NCBI GenBank assembly: GCA_033807775.1
Contig: CM066319.1
Location: 159,779,983-159,843,982, forward strand
Direction: 5' to 3'
DNA: 64,000 bases
Source of the DNA: Saussurea involucrata
Lineage: Eukaryota; Streptophyta; Magnoliopsida; Asterales; Asteraceae
The position numbers and the translations under genes are program-made. Positions 42,860-53,378 of this stretch are shown in pieces (positions within the stretch are counted from its first letter, which is position 1; every line of letters begins with the position of its first letter). The notes under the pieces were generated by a model. The model made no database searches and was not told the origin of the DNA. It saw only the letters and a program-made list of their open reading frames with translations.

Positions 42860-44176
42860 TCAGATTTTGGCATCTTTGAAATCGTTGTAGCTTCTGTTGT
42901 CTCTTCCGATTCTTCTGATCTCTTTGTAGAAACCGATGCAGAGTTCTCTTAGGCGGATTGTGGCATCAATCTCTCTGATGAAAGTATTTGTAGCATCTCT
43001 ATCCATTTTCTCTGTACCTCTGTATTTTACAAGGCTTGCTCTGAACTTGTTCAGAGTACTAGTTGCGTACTTTTGACAATCCATGCACACAAATAGTTTG
43101 ATTTCGCCTTGTGGGTTTTGAAATACTAACCCGAATCTTGGTTCTGTAATGATAGAGTTGGGCACGGCGTTGGGTGGGCAACGATCTTCTGGTGGTCGTA
43201 AATTTAGATGTTTGAGACCAAGATCCTTTCCCAGTTGAAAATCTATCATACTGAAGATCAGAAGCTTTTCCCTCATTGCTTTTCTTAATACTTGATAGGC
43301 TCTGGTGTTTGCCTCTGTGTTGTAGTTGTCCTTTGTCCATTGCAGAAGGTCAGGTAGATCATAAGGATTGATATTTCTTAGGTCAGCATCAGCGAAGGTG
43401 GTTTCTGAATTGTCTTCTCTTCTGACTTTGTAAAGATTGTACCTGACCCTTGGATAGGTTCTTGTAAAGGAGAACTTGCAGAAGATTACCTTTTTGATCT
43501 TGTGGATTGAGAAGACATCTTCTTTGGTTCTTGGCTTTGTCCTTGTGAAGATGTTCTCAAATTCTTCTCTGATCCTTGAATCTGTCACATGATCTGTTGG
43601 ATGATTGGTCTGAAAGGTTTGTTTATAGAGGTATTTGTATACCACTTCTTCCATCTCTTCATGTGTTGGACCAGGTTGTGGTACTTGTCTTCTGAGACTC
43701 TCCATCTTTTGAACAATTTCTACAGCTCTGCCAGTTAGAGGAATGTCTGTCAGAGGCTTTAATCCATATGCCCAGTCCTCTTCTTCAGGCTTTGGAGTTT
43801 GAAAGGCATCAAAGGCGCTCTTCATCAATTTCTCTGTAGGCTTGGGCAATGATTTCTTTTTCTTGGGCTCTTCTGTCAGTATTGCTTTGCCCTTGTCTTT
43901 GGCTTTTGGAGGTGCAGAACCTGTTTCTTCTGTAGGTTTGGAGGTTGGTGCTTATGTTGGCTTGATGGTTGCCTCTGTAGGTTTTGACACTTGTGTTTTA
44001 GAGGACTTTTGTGGCGATGGTTCTGTTGGCTTGAGTTGCTCTGTAACCTCTGTTGGAGGTTCTTTGGTGACTTCTTCTGTGAGCTCTATTTCTGTTGGTG
44101 AAGATTGGACATCGAATCTTCTTGCCATTTTGAAAGCTAATGTGAACCTGTGCCTTTCTTCTTCTCTCTGCGACAT
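42860..44176 (-). pseudogene. Copia A ORF4 / ORF3 C-terminal module
   Basis: The ATG at 44176 lies four bases after the ORF3 stop. One in-frame TAA near 43950 splits it into 43952-44176 and a 329-codon part ending at 42860. The N-terminal part is a Pro/Thr/Glu/Lys-rich linker. The rest has Tyr-Lys-Val-Arg-Arg-Glu-Asp, Pro-Tyr-Asp-Leu-Pro-Asp-Leu-Leu-Gln-Trp and Pro-Arg-Phe-Gly-Leu-Val-Phe, matching the bipartite module of Copia Z ORF3 and, more distantly, residues 765-926 of VNTA ORF3. In those elements the module is part of ORF3, so here it may be ORF3 split by a stop and frame change. Function unknown. Confidence 0.65.
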
Positions 44177-44180
44177 TCAA

Positions 44181-47100
44181 TCAGACATTGTATTGTGCAT
44201 CTTTCTCATAATAGAAAAAAGCAGAGGTCGCAGAGGTCGTTGCTCTTTTTGGTTTGGTGGCAATCGACTTTCTTCTTGGTATGGTTTGGGGTTTTTCTGT
44301 TGATTTTGTTGAAGGACTCTTTTCCAAGTTGATTACCACAGGGGTGGTTGTTGCCTCTGTGGTATGTTGATCAGCTTCTGGAAAATTGGTTTCTTCAGAA
44401 GTTGATTCCACAGAGATGGGTGTTGTCTCTGTGGTCTGTTGATTTTGTTGTTGATTTTGGGTTTGTTCTAGAGGGGCTTGACTGATTGGTTCTGCTGCGA
44501 TTGGTGGAGCTTGTATTCCTCTGGTCGTAGCTTTCTCCCTTATATTCTCCCCCTCAGGATTATCTGATGGACCAGGATGGTCATCATCAGAATCATCCTG
44601 ACTTTTATCAGAAGTACCCTCTGCTCTGCAGGAAGCTTTGGGTTTCTTTGGTAGTTCTGCTCCTGCGGCCATCAACTTCGCACATACATCATCACAGAGG
44701 CCGAAAAGAGTTGCAAGCTCTGCTTCTGTGTTGAAACGCATTCTGCCGACACTTTTTCTGAACTCTTTGACGTAGTTGGCATTTGCAGTAGTGAAGGAGA
44801 CAATGACTTCAGTGACCTGGTTTATGATATTTTGGCCGAGCTCTGTTAGCTGTGCTCTGGTCATGTAGTCTTTAGGCTGCATCAGTATTGTGTTGCGCAT
44901 TGCTTCTGCTTGAACGTTTTGCAGAGCCTTCTGTAGATCTGCGGGTGTGATGCTCTGTGATTTGTTGGATTGCTTGTTCATTTGTTCAAGGAAATGTTTT
45001 ACTGATTCCTTGAATGCAGAAGTTGCGGTAATTCCAAAATCTTTAGCAGCAGAAGTGGCTGTAGTTGTTGCAGTTGTTTGCGCAGAAGATTTCATCTCTG
45101 TGATGGCTGTTTTCACCTCTGTGGACAGTTTGTCCATTTTGGTGTTTAGATTCAGCAAGGCCGTTGATGTTTTCTCTGCAAAAGATGTGAAAGAGCTTTG
45201 CAACTCTTTCATGGTTTGGTTCATAGAGGTGACAAGGGTTTGGAACTCATCCCTTGATACTTGTGTCCCTGGTGTAACCTCTGGAGGAACACATTCGTCT
45301 CCAGAGTGAGTCCCTTCTCCTGGGACACCTTCGTTCACCCTTGTTTGTACGTTGGGGGTGGAAGGATTTCCATCTGATCTTCGAGCAGAAGCATCTAGTG
45401 CTTCAAACTCTACAGAAGTTTTGTGAACGACATTGTCTAGATCCACTTCAGAGGTGGGTACTAGATTATCCTTCTGTTGACTCGGAGACTTGTCTAGAGT
45501 CTCTTCGTCGTTGTGCTCACTACTTCTCTCTGAAAGAAGGGTTGGCCCTATTTCGTGCGTGGCAGAGGAAACAAATTCCTCTGTAGGGTGTTCTAGTGTG
45601 ATCTGGGGCGATTGATCACGAACTATAGGTGAGTCTTTTTGAGGAGACTCCCTAGGAATGGATTCCCCGGTTTTTGTGGGCGCAGAAGTCGAAAGAGTGA
45701 CTTCTGGCTGGTTGGGTTGGGTTTGGATCGAGCTGTGCTGCTCTTTTTTAATAACTCCTTCTGCAGCTAGACCTGCGGAGTTAGATGTGTGGGTTGCACT
45801 GGGAGGGGGTGAGGGATGTGTGCCTTCTTCATCTTCGGCATCTTTTTCTTTTACATTTTCTTTTCCTCCAGATGTTTCTACCCTATCCTCTGTTGAAGTT
45901 CTTTGCTCTGTGCCTAAGAAGTCATACATTTGATGAGAGCCGTATAACTTCATGACATGTTGAAGTTCTTCTTCTTCGTCTGAATCTACCTCTGAGACCT
46001 CCATTCTTGTCTCTGTTACTTCATCTCTATTCCGCTGAGCTTCTGTTTGTCCTATTTCTTCTGAAGCTGGGCTTGGACTCCTTCTGTGAACGTCCAATCC
46101 TTGCTGAATGAAGGGGTTTTGTAGAATAATAGGTGTCTCAGCTGATTGATCTATGGGTGTTTGATCATCTTCTTGCAGATGTGTGTCAATGCCGGAAATA
46201 GAGAAGTATTGTTCTTCTGGGGAATGGTGGTCGAGAGGTTGTGCCGTCCACCCTGCTGTATTTAAAGTGTTGGCAATGTCGGGGTTCTGTAGGAAATCGT
46301 TAATGTTTCCTTGGTGAGCAAATCGATCTAGGGATTGATGGGGCGATTGATATCCCTCTTCTGTCATTTCTTCTTCTGCATCTTCTTCTTCTGCAGTTCT
46401 TTCTTCTGCGATTGCTTCCTCTTCTATGGTAACCAATTTCTCAAGTGATTTACCATGCTTCTTTTTGGTTTTCCTCCTCTTAGGTTTTGGTGCCCCTTCC
46501 TCTGTGGTTTTTGATTTTCTTTTCTTCTTCTGTTTTGGAGAAGAGGGAGGAGCAGAGGAGCCAATTTCTGTGGCATGAGGAGGTGAAGGTTGATCTTCTG
46601 CAGCGCTTGTAGAGGTGCCTTCTGCAGTTTTCCTCCTTTTTGATTTTGGAGTAGAATCAGAAGATTTTGAAGAGGACTTCTTTCCTATGAGCTCTGCACG
46701 TTTGGCTATGAAGCTAAGTTGAATAGCCATGTGTTTTGCTAATTTGTTATCTTTTTCTTCTTGAGTGGAAAGAGGTTCTGCAATCATTGTTCCTAGGGGG
46801 ACACCTAAACGCGGGGGTGTCATAGGACTCGGTTTAGGAGTTCTATGATCGCGTATATACTCTTTCTTAAGGGTTTTATTCGAGGCATACTTCAGAAGTT
46901 TCTTTGACAAAGGTCTGCAGTGTGTGTAGCCATCTACATGATCAGTGGGACTATATTTGCTCATTGGGAACTGTTTGGGAATTGGCCCTTCCATTGGCCA
47001 TTTCTGTATTAGCAACAGAGGTTCGAACAAGACTCCCAGTATTCTTTGGAATTGTAGAGGTGGTAGAAACTTAGGATCGTTCTCTTTGACCCTTCTTGTG

Positions 47101-47891
47101 TTGTTCTTTCTGTCGATGGTGTTAATGATCTCTTGCATCATTATGGTCGCGTAATCCAGTGGGAGATCATAGTAAACCCCATACATGATGGTTAATATCT
47201 GATGTGAGCTCTGGTCAATACTGCCTATCTTCCCTGTCAGGCATCTGTTAAGAATTGAGAACAAGGTGTTCCACAGAGGTGGTAATCTGCCTCTGCGGAA
47301 GCCATTTCTCTTCCTCAGTGGTGTGTTGTACCCAAGCATTTCTAGGAAACGACAGATCTCGTCGTCTGTTGGTTGCTCTGCGTACTTCTTTAATCCAAGA
47401 AGACCCCTTGTTGGTAGGTTGAATTCAAGTGAGAACATTGTTCTATTGAACTTGATTTCTAGATGCTCAGATTTGTCGGGTCTTGAAATGTATCCTTTGA
47501 TAAGAGAATCATCTTTATCAAATCGGCAACTTTGCCAAAACTGGTTCAGATATCTTACTGGAATTTTCTTTGGGGTTCTTGAGAGTAAAGGGAAGAGGAT
47601 ATGATTTTCCATTATGTTTAGAAGAATGGCATGGGCTTCGCCGAAAGCAGTGGGTGAGGGGACCAAATAGCAATTGTTGGATTTGATTGGTAGTACTTTT
47701 TCGAAATGATCCTTTGCTATGAAGTTTTGAAGATGTGTGGTTGGAGCAAAGTCTGCTGAATCGCCGGAATCTTCTAGTTCAATGTTTTGGGCAGGGTTGG
47801 GGTTTTCTGAATGTTCAGAATGAGCAGGTGAATGTTCTGGTGAGGTCGCCGGAGAGTGTGCAGGGGAGATAGCTTGAGAAGATGAAGCCAT
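44181..47891 (-). CDS. Copia A third ORF (ORF3), 1236 aa, function unknown
   Basis: A 3.7-kb frame open from the ATG at 47891. Residues about 50-330 form a structured domain (Gln-Phe-Trp-Gln; Leu-Gly-Tyr-Asn-Thr-Pro; Tyr-Tyr-Asp-Leu-Pro-Leu-Asp-Tyr) that aligns loosely with the N-terminus of VNTA ORF3. Residues about 350-860 are disordered, rich in Glu, Ser, Pro and Lys-Arg runs that could be nuclear signals. A helical, coiled-coil-like stretch follows at about 880-1050, then a charged tail. No signal peptide or membrane segment is evident. A TATA box lies 83-90 bp upstream (47974-47981). The frame is intact although gag and pol of the same element are broken. Confidence 0.8.
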   Translation of the reverse strand: MASSSQAISPAHSPATSPEHSPAHSEHSENPNPAQNIELEDSGDSADFAPTTHLQNFIAKDHFEKVLPIKSNNCYLVPSPTAFGEAHAILLNIMENHILFPLLSRTPKKIPVRYLNQFWQSCRFDKDDSLIKGYISRPDKSEHLEIKFNRTMFSLEFNLPTRGLLGLKKYAEQPTDDEICRFLEMLGYNTPLRKRNGFRRGRLPPLWNTLFSILNRCLTGKIGSIDQSSHQILTIMYGVYYDLPLDYATIMMQEIINTIDRKNNTRRVKENDPKFLPPLQFQRILGVLFEPLLLIQKWPMEGPIPKQFPMSKYSPTDHVDGYTHCRPLSKKLLKYASNKTLKKEYIRDHRTPKPSPMTPPRLGVPLGTMIAEPLSTQEEKDNKLAKHMAIQLSFIAKRAELIGKKSSSKSSDSTPKSKRRKTAEGTSTSAAEDQPSPPHATEIGSSAPPSSPKQKKKRKSKTTEEGAPKPKRRKTKKKHGKSLEKLVTIEEEAIAEERTAEEEDAEEEMTEEGYQSPHQSLDRFAHQGNINDFLQNPDIANTLNTAGWTAQPLDHHSPEEQYFSISGIDTHLQEDDQTPIDQSAETPIILQNPFIQQGLDVHRRSPSPASEEIGQTEAQRNRDEVTETRMEVSEVDSDEEEELQHVMKLYGSHQMYDFLGTEQRTSTEDRVETSGGKENVKEKDAEDEEGTHPSPPPSATHTSNSAGLAAEGVIKKEQHSSIQTQPNQPEVTLSTSAPTKTGESIPRESPQKDSPIVRDQSPQITLEHPTEEFVSSATHEIGPTLLSERSSEHNDEETLDKSPSQQKDNLVPTSEVDLDNVVHKTSVEFEALDASARRSDGNPSTPNVQTRVNEGVPGEGTHSGDECVPPEVTPGTQVSRDEFQTLVTSMNQTMKELQSSFTSFAEKTSTALLNLNTKMDKLSTEVKTAITEMKSSAQTTATTTATSAAKDFGITATSAFKESVKHFLEQMNKQSNKSQSITPADLQKALQNVQAEAMRNTILMQPKDYMTRAQLTELGQNIINQVTEVIVSFTTANANYVKEFRKSVGRMRFNTEAELATLFGLCDDVCAKLMAAGAELPKKPKASCRAEGTSDKSQDDSDDDHPGPSDNPEGENIREKATTRGIQAPPIAAEPISQAPLEQTQNQQQNQQTTETTPISVESTSEETNFPEADQHTTEATTTPVVINLEKSPSTKSTEKPQTIPRRKSIATKPKRATTSATSAFFYYEKDAQYNV

Positions 47892-47973
47892 TTGGTACTG
47901 AGAATAAGAAATTTGCAGGTTTCGCCGGAGAAGAATGAGAGTTTGTAAAAAGTTTATGAGAGGGTAAGCTTGG

Positions 47974-47981
47974 TTTTTATA
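47974..47981 (-). promoter_or_regulatory. Putative internal TATA box for Copia A ORF3
   Basis: On the minus strand TATAAAAA reads from 47981, 83 bp before the ORF3 ATG, matching the spacing seen in the VNTA element (114 bp). Upstream lies the CAGARSYTCTG array. Inference only; no transcript data. Confidence 0.5.
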
Positions 47982-49302
47982 GGAGGGTAAAACGGTAGAG
48001 TTCGAAAGAGTAAAATATATGGTAATGGATTAAAATTTGGAATCCGAACTCAAGTTAAAACGACGGGTTCAACTTTCCACAGAAAATGTTCCATGTACGC
48101 CCAATGAAAATGGGACACGTAGGCCATGTCAGAGGATGACAGGACGTCGTGCGCGGCCCATTAATGCTAGGCGCGTGGGGTTATTCTTAGCCACATGTAA
48201 TTCACACTCAGTAAAAGTAACCGTTATTACTACAGAAATGCCCAAGTAACAGATTGACAGAACTTCTGTAGTTTACAGAAGTTCTGTGATTTTGAAAATC
48301 TTTGATGTGTATCCCTTTCTCATATATCTCATTGTTATCATGACTTCTGTGGGGTTCCTTTTTAACCAAAACGTTTTGTAAAGGCATTGGAGAGGATCAA
48401 ATAGGATTTTTAGTTAAGAGTTTTTACTCGCAAAGGTTTTGTGGCTCTGTTGGAACTTGCAGAAGCTCTGGGAGGGCCAGCAGAAGCTCTATGAGGGAAA
48501 AAAATCTCATAATGAAAATTCTATTAACTTTTCTGATCATCCAATTTTTGATCTGTTTTAAGAGATATTTTTCGGACATATTTGAAAGTTGGTGTCCGAA
48601 AAAATTGTTATGGAAAAAGTTTTGTTCGAGAAGGTCATGGTGAGTCTGTTTGGTTTCCGAGATAACATTCCAAAAGATCGATAGAGGTTAAAGTTGCGAT
48701 CTCAGAGCATATTTCTGGCAGAGCTTCTGTTGAGCTCAGCAGAAGCTCTATGACCTTAAATTTCTCATAACTCAAATTTTATGAAACTTTTTGATCTTTT
48801 GATTTTTGAAATGTTATCCACAGTATATTTAGGACATATTTGACAATTTGTGTCCTAGAAAACTGTTTTCAAAAACCTTTTGTGCGAGAGACATACCTTT
48901 TGGTTCTTCTTTTCTCGGCAGTGATGTCTGACTTCTGTCGATATAGATTCATTGACATTCTTCTTTGGCTTTCCCTTGAAAGTTTTACCTCTGTAGATCA
49001 TTTCAGGATCCCTTGTTGCTCCCCCTTGATCTAATCACCTCTGTAGATCAGGAATTTTCCTTTTGCTCCCCCTTGACCTATGCTTGGATCAAAGAATGAT
49101 AAGTTTTGCATAGAACATAGGTCATATTTTCCAGAGGTTCTGTAGGGGTTGTCAGAGGTTCTGAGTAGACTTACAAAAGCTCTGTGATTTTAAGAACTAT
49201 TTAAGATTGAGAACTTACATACAGAAATAAATTAATTAAAGCAAAAATAATTAGAAATATATACATATTTACAGAAGATAAAGCTATACTTACAGAGGAT
49301 TT
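47982..49302 (-). promoter_or_regulatory. Spacer between pol and ORF3 with CAGARSYTCTG near-palindromes
   Basis: Non-coding. Near-palindromic words of the CAGAR-TCTG type lie at 48258, 48276, 48460, 48481, 48719, 48740, 49132 and 49153. The same word type forms the U3 array of the LTR. TGCTCCCCCTTGA at 49018 and 49063 are repeated polypurine words on the minus strand. No reading frame of note. Confidence 0.65.
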
Positions 49303-52300
49303 TTACGTCATATTGATCATTCCTAACTTACCCACCAAGAAATTGAATCTTTTCTCGTCTAAAGCTTTGGTGAATAAGTCCGCGAGTTGGTATTCTGTGG
49401 GCACGAAATGCATCTCGATTGTACCGTATTCAACATGATGTTTCAAGAAATGGTACCTTATAGCGATATGCTTGGTTTTTGAGTGTTGCACAGGATTGAC
49501 AGAGATAGCAATGGCACTCTTGGAATCACAGAAGATAGGTATTTTGAATTGGATGTGGCCGTAGTCTTTTAGCTGAGTCTTCATCCATAGAACCTGAGAA
49601 CAACAGCTAGCAGCAGCAACGTATTCAGCTTCTGTAGTGGATGTTGAGACACAATTTTGCTTTTTGGAGGTCCAACTGACTAGTTTACCACCTAGGAATT
49701 GACAACTCCCAGAGGTACTCTTTCTGTCGAGCATGCATCCTCCGTAGTCTGAATCTGTATAAGCTTTAAGACTAAAACCAGAGTTCTGTGGATACCAGAG
49801 ACCGAGATTTTTGGTCCCCTTTAGAAATCTAAAGATTCTTTTCACAGCTTCATAGTGTGATTTCTTTGGATTAGCTTGATAACGTGCACAAAGACATGTG
49901 GCATGCATAATGTCAGGTCTGCTTGCAGTTAAGTATAACAGAGATCCAATCATGCCTCTGTAGAGAGTGCATTCTACAGAGATGCCATATGGATCTAAGG
50001 ATAACTTATTTCCAGTGGCCATTGGAGTTTTCATTGCAGAGGTATCAGAGAGGCTATACTTGAAAAGAATGTCAGAGACATATTTGGCCTGATTTATAAA
50101 AATTCCCTCTGATGTTTGTTTGACTTGGAGTCCGAGGAAGAATGTTAGTTCTCCCATCATACTCATTTCAAACTCACTCTGCATGAGTTTTTCAAAACTT
50201 TTGCACTCTTCTGTGTTAGAAGACCCAAAAATTATGTCGTCCACATAGATTTGTACAAGCATTATTTCACTGTTTTTACGTTTATAGAATAAGGTAGTAT
50301 CTGTTGTACCTCTGTCGTAGCCATTTACTAGAAGAAAGGTAGAAAGTCGTTCGTACCATGCTCTTGGATCCTGTTTCAGTCCGTACAGAGCCTTTTCAAG
50401 GTAGTATACATGCCTTGGGAACTTTGAGCTTTCAAACCCTGGTGGCTGATTTACGTAAACCTCTTCTTGGATTTCACCGTTGAGAAAAGCTGATTTTACG
50501 TCCATCTGATAGACTTTAAAACCTCTGTGGGCTGCGAAGGCTAAGAATATTCTTATTGCTTCGAGCCGTGCGACAGGAGAAAAAGTCTCATCGTAATCTA
50601 TGCCTTCTTCTTGTCTATAACCCTTGGCCACCAATCGTGCTTTGTTTCTGATGACCACTCCATCTTCATCCTTCTTATTTCTGTAGACCCACTTAGTCCC
50701 AATGGCCTGTTTCCCTCGTGGCAGAGGTACTAAAGTCCATACTCTGTTACGCTCAAACTGCAGAAGTTCTTCTTGCATGGCGTCTACCCAGTTTGGGTCA
50801 TCTAGTGCTTCATAAATCTTCTTTGGTTCTATCACACTAATAAAATTTGTAAAGAAACAAAAATTAGCAGTGGCAGACCTGGTTTTTACTGAGTCAGAAG
50901 GTTCTCCGATTATTTGGCTTGGAGGATGGCTTTTTGTCCACTGAGTGGTGCGAGGAAGATGGTCATCAATGTCATCGAACCTTTCTTCAGAAGCTTCTTG
51001 TGGATCTTCTTCTTATATAGCCTCTGTCGTTCTTCTTACCTTGGTAGAAGATTCTACCATTTGTGGAATGATTGGTATGAGTGGTGGTGGAGTTTGTTCC
51101 TCTGAGGACGTATAGTCTTGGTCCTCAATTACCTCTGTAATTGGTTCTTCTGTGGATTGTGGAGTTTGTTTTTCAGCAGCTTCTGTGGTCGTTTTTCTTG
51201 ATGTTTCATCTTCTGCATTTTCTTCTTCGGCATTTGCATCTGTAGTATTTATAGAAGAAGATGAAGCATTATTTGGACCAGTTAGAGTCATACCTGTAGG
51301 ATTTTGTCCAACAGAGGATGGTTCTTCAGAAACTCTGATGGTTCCAACAGAAGGATCAATGTCATCGTGGAACATCTCTAAAAATAGAAGATTCAAGTCT
51401 TCTTTCGTTTGCGAGATGCCAGAGGTTTCTCTTTTAAGTTCGAGTTCTGAACGGATTTGCTCAGAAGTCATTTGGAAAGAATCATCAAAAGAAACATTGA
51501 TACTTTCTACGATTTTGCGAGATCTTGTAAGGTATACTCTGTAGGCTTTGGAAGTGGCAGAGTATCCAATGAATTTTCCTTCGTCAGCTTTTACTTCAAA
51601 CTTTCCTCTTGAATCTCTGTCGTTTAAAACAAAGCATTTACATCCAAACACATGGAAAACTTGATGTTTGGCCGCCTTTTGTTGATCAGTACGTAAGGAG
51701 TCTTGATGTGTCTTTTCACAATGGTTGACCGATTCTGTGTGTAACAAGCGGTAGAAATTGCTTCTGCCCAAAAGTTCATCGGTAATCCGTATGCTGATAG
51801 CATAGTTCTTGCGGCCTCCACGAGCGTTCGATTCTTCCTTTCGACTACGCCATTCTGCTGTGGAGTGCGTGCGGCAGAGAAGTTCTGTGATATTCCTTCT
51901 GTAGAAAGATAGGCTTCAATGACAGAGTTTTTAAATTTTGTGCCATTGTCACTTCTTAACTTCTGTATTCTGCATTCATAAAGAACTTGGATTCTTTTCA
52001 TTAGATTAATCAAGATGATTGGAACATCCGATTTCTTTCGAACAAATTCAACCCATGTGAAGCGCGAATACTCATCAATTAAGACAAGTATATATTTCTT
52101 GCCACCTAGGCTCTGTATGGCAATAGGACCGCAGAGGTCGACATGAAGCATGTACAGAGGCCTAGTGCACGACACATCTGTTTTGCCTCTGTGGGAAGCT
52201 CTTTTGAGTTTTCCCATCTCACAGGCAGAACACAAGTGATCCTTATTAAATTTAACATTAGGCAAACCTTTAACTAGATCAAGTTTGACCAATTTATCCA

Positions 52301-52763
52301 AGGTGTGAAAGTTCAAGTGACAGAACCTGTTATGCCATAACCAGGCTTCTTTACTTTCGCAAGCTACAAGGCAAACTTTGTCCTTGGTTGTTGAACAAAA
52401 GTTCATTAGATACAGATCACCTTTTCTTTTAGCTCGCAGAAGTTCCATTCCTGTGTCTTCACTTTGCAGAGAGTAGAAAGTCCTTTTGAACAAGACATCA
52501 AATCCTGTATCACAGAGTTGACTTACACTGAGTAGGTTATGTTTAAGGCCATTCACATATGCAACTTTGTATACAGAGACGTTTTCCTTTTGTATGACTC
52601 CATAGCCTTTGATGTGTCCCTTCTTGTTGTCTCCAAAAGTTACCGATCCACCATCGTGTGTTTCTTTGTACGTGGATAGTAAACTTCTGTCGCCAGTCAT
52701 GTGCCTTGAGCATCCGGATTCAAGATACCAAATTGGCACATACCGCTTCTGTAAGACAATCAC
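49303..52763 (-). pseudogene. pol: Copia A pol: protease, integrase, RT, RNase H, broken
   Basis: Protease (52763 down): Trp-Tyr-Leu-Glu-Ser-Gly-Cys-Ser-Arg-His-Met, where catalytic Asp is Glu (codon 52719-52721). Integrase: zinc His/Cys set (His-Asn-Arg-Phe-Cys-His; Cys-Ser-Ala-Cys) and core residues in Leu-His-Val-Asp-Leu-Cys-Gly, Arg-Ser-Asp-Asn-Gly and Asn-Gly-Val-Val-Glu-Arg. A frameshift near 51655 and a TAA at 51013 follow. RT-RNase H (50835-49303, 510 codons) is open, with Gly-Thr-Lys-Trp-Val, Tyr-Val-Asp-Asp, Thr-Asp-Ser-Asp-Tyr-Gly-Gly and Ala-Asp-Leu-Phe-Thr-Lys. So RT may be catalytically sound but the polyprotein cannot be made intact. Confidence 0.9.
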
Positions 52764-53378
52764 AAAGACTTAGGTACCCATATCCATATGGGTCCAATAT
52801 TGTTAGAATTTTTCAAGTTTGCCTTAGCATTCTTGAAATACATTTTATCTTTTGTAGAAAGATCAGATTGTATCTCTCTAGGTTTTGACTTTGGAGTTTG
52901 AATTTTAGTGGAGAGTAAGCAATCTGGACTTGAGAAGTGATTTTTCAATCTGAACATAAGATCAAAACAATGACAGTATTTAATATGAGACGTGATTTGT
53001 TTGAACTTTTCATTGAATTCATTGAACTGAGTCACAGAGGCATTACATTCGTTCTTAACATTAGATTTTCTATTACAAGAAGATCTATGAATACTAGAAT
53101 GTTTTTTGCAAAAATCTTGTTTAGGTCCTGCCTTCTGTGAGTCTCTTCTGTGGTGAACGTCTGTCTTCACTGTCACAGAGGAAAGATATTTGTTAGCTTC
53201 AGGCCTTTGAAAATTTTGAGCTTTTAGGATTTTCAGATGCCTTTTTCAAATTATCAAGCTCTGTAGAGGTTTTGACTTGTATACACATTTTTAGAAAATC
53301 TGGACACATAGGTATCTCTGTGATTTTCTCTTTTGGAGAAATTGTTCTGTTAAGAACCTCAAAGGAGAATTTAACATC
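52764..53378 (-). pseudogene. Copia A gag-pol junction, broken
   Basis: A 138-codon frame (52760-53176) ends Ile-Trp-Val-Pro-Lys, the motif before Copia protease, and then a TGA. The upstream part is in another frame with a TAG near 53190. It joins the Gag coiled-coil region to protease in complete elements. Confidence 0.65.

Noticed and set aside
43842..44303. 153-codon plus-strand frame in Copia A
   Set aside because: It is the antisense shadow of the ORF4/ORF3 linker; other plus frames at 44947-47604 are likewise shadows of ORF3.
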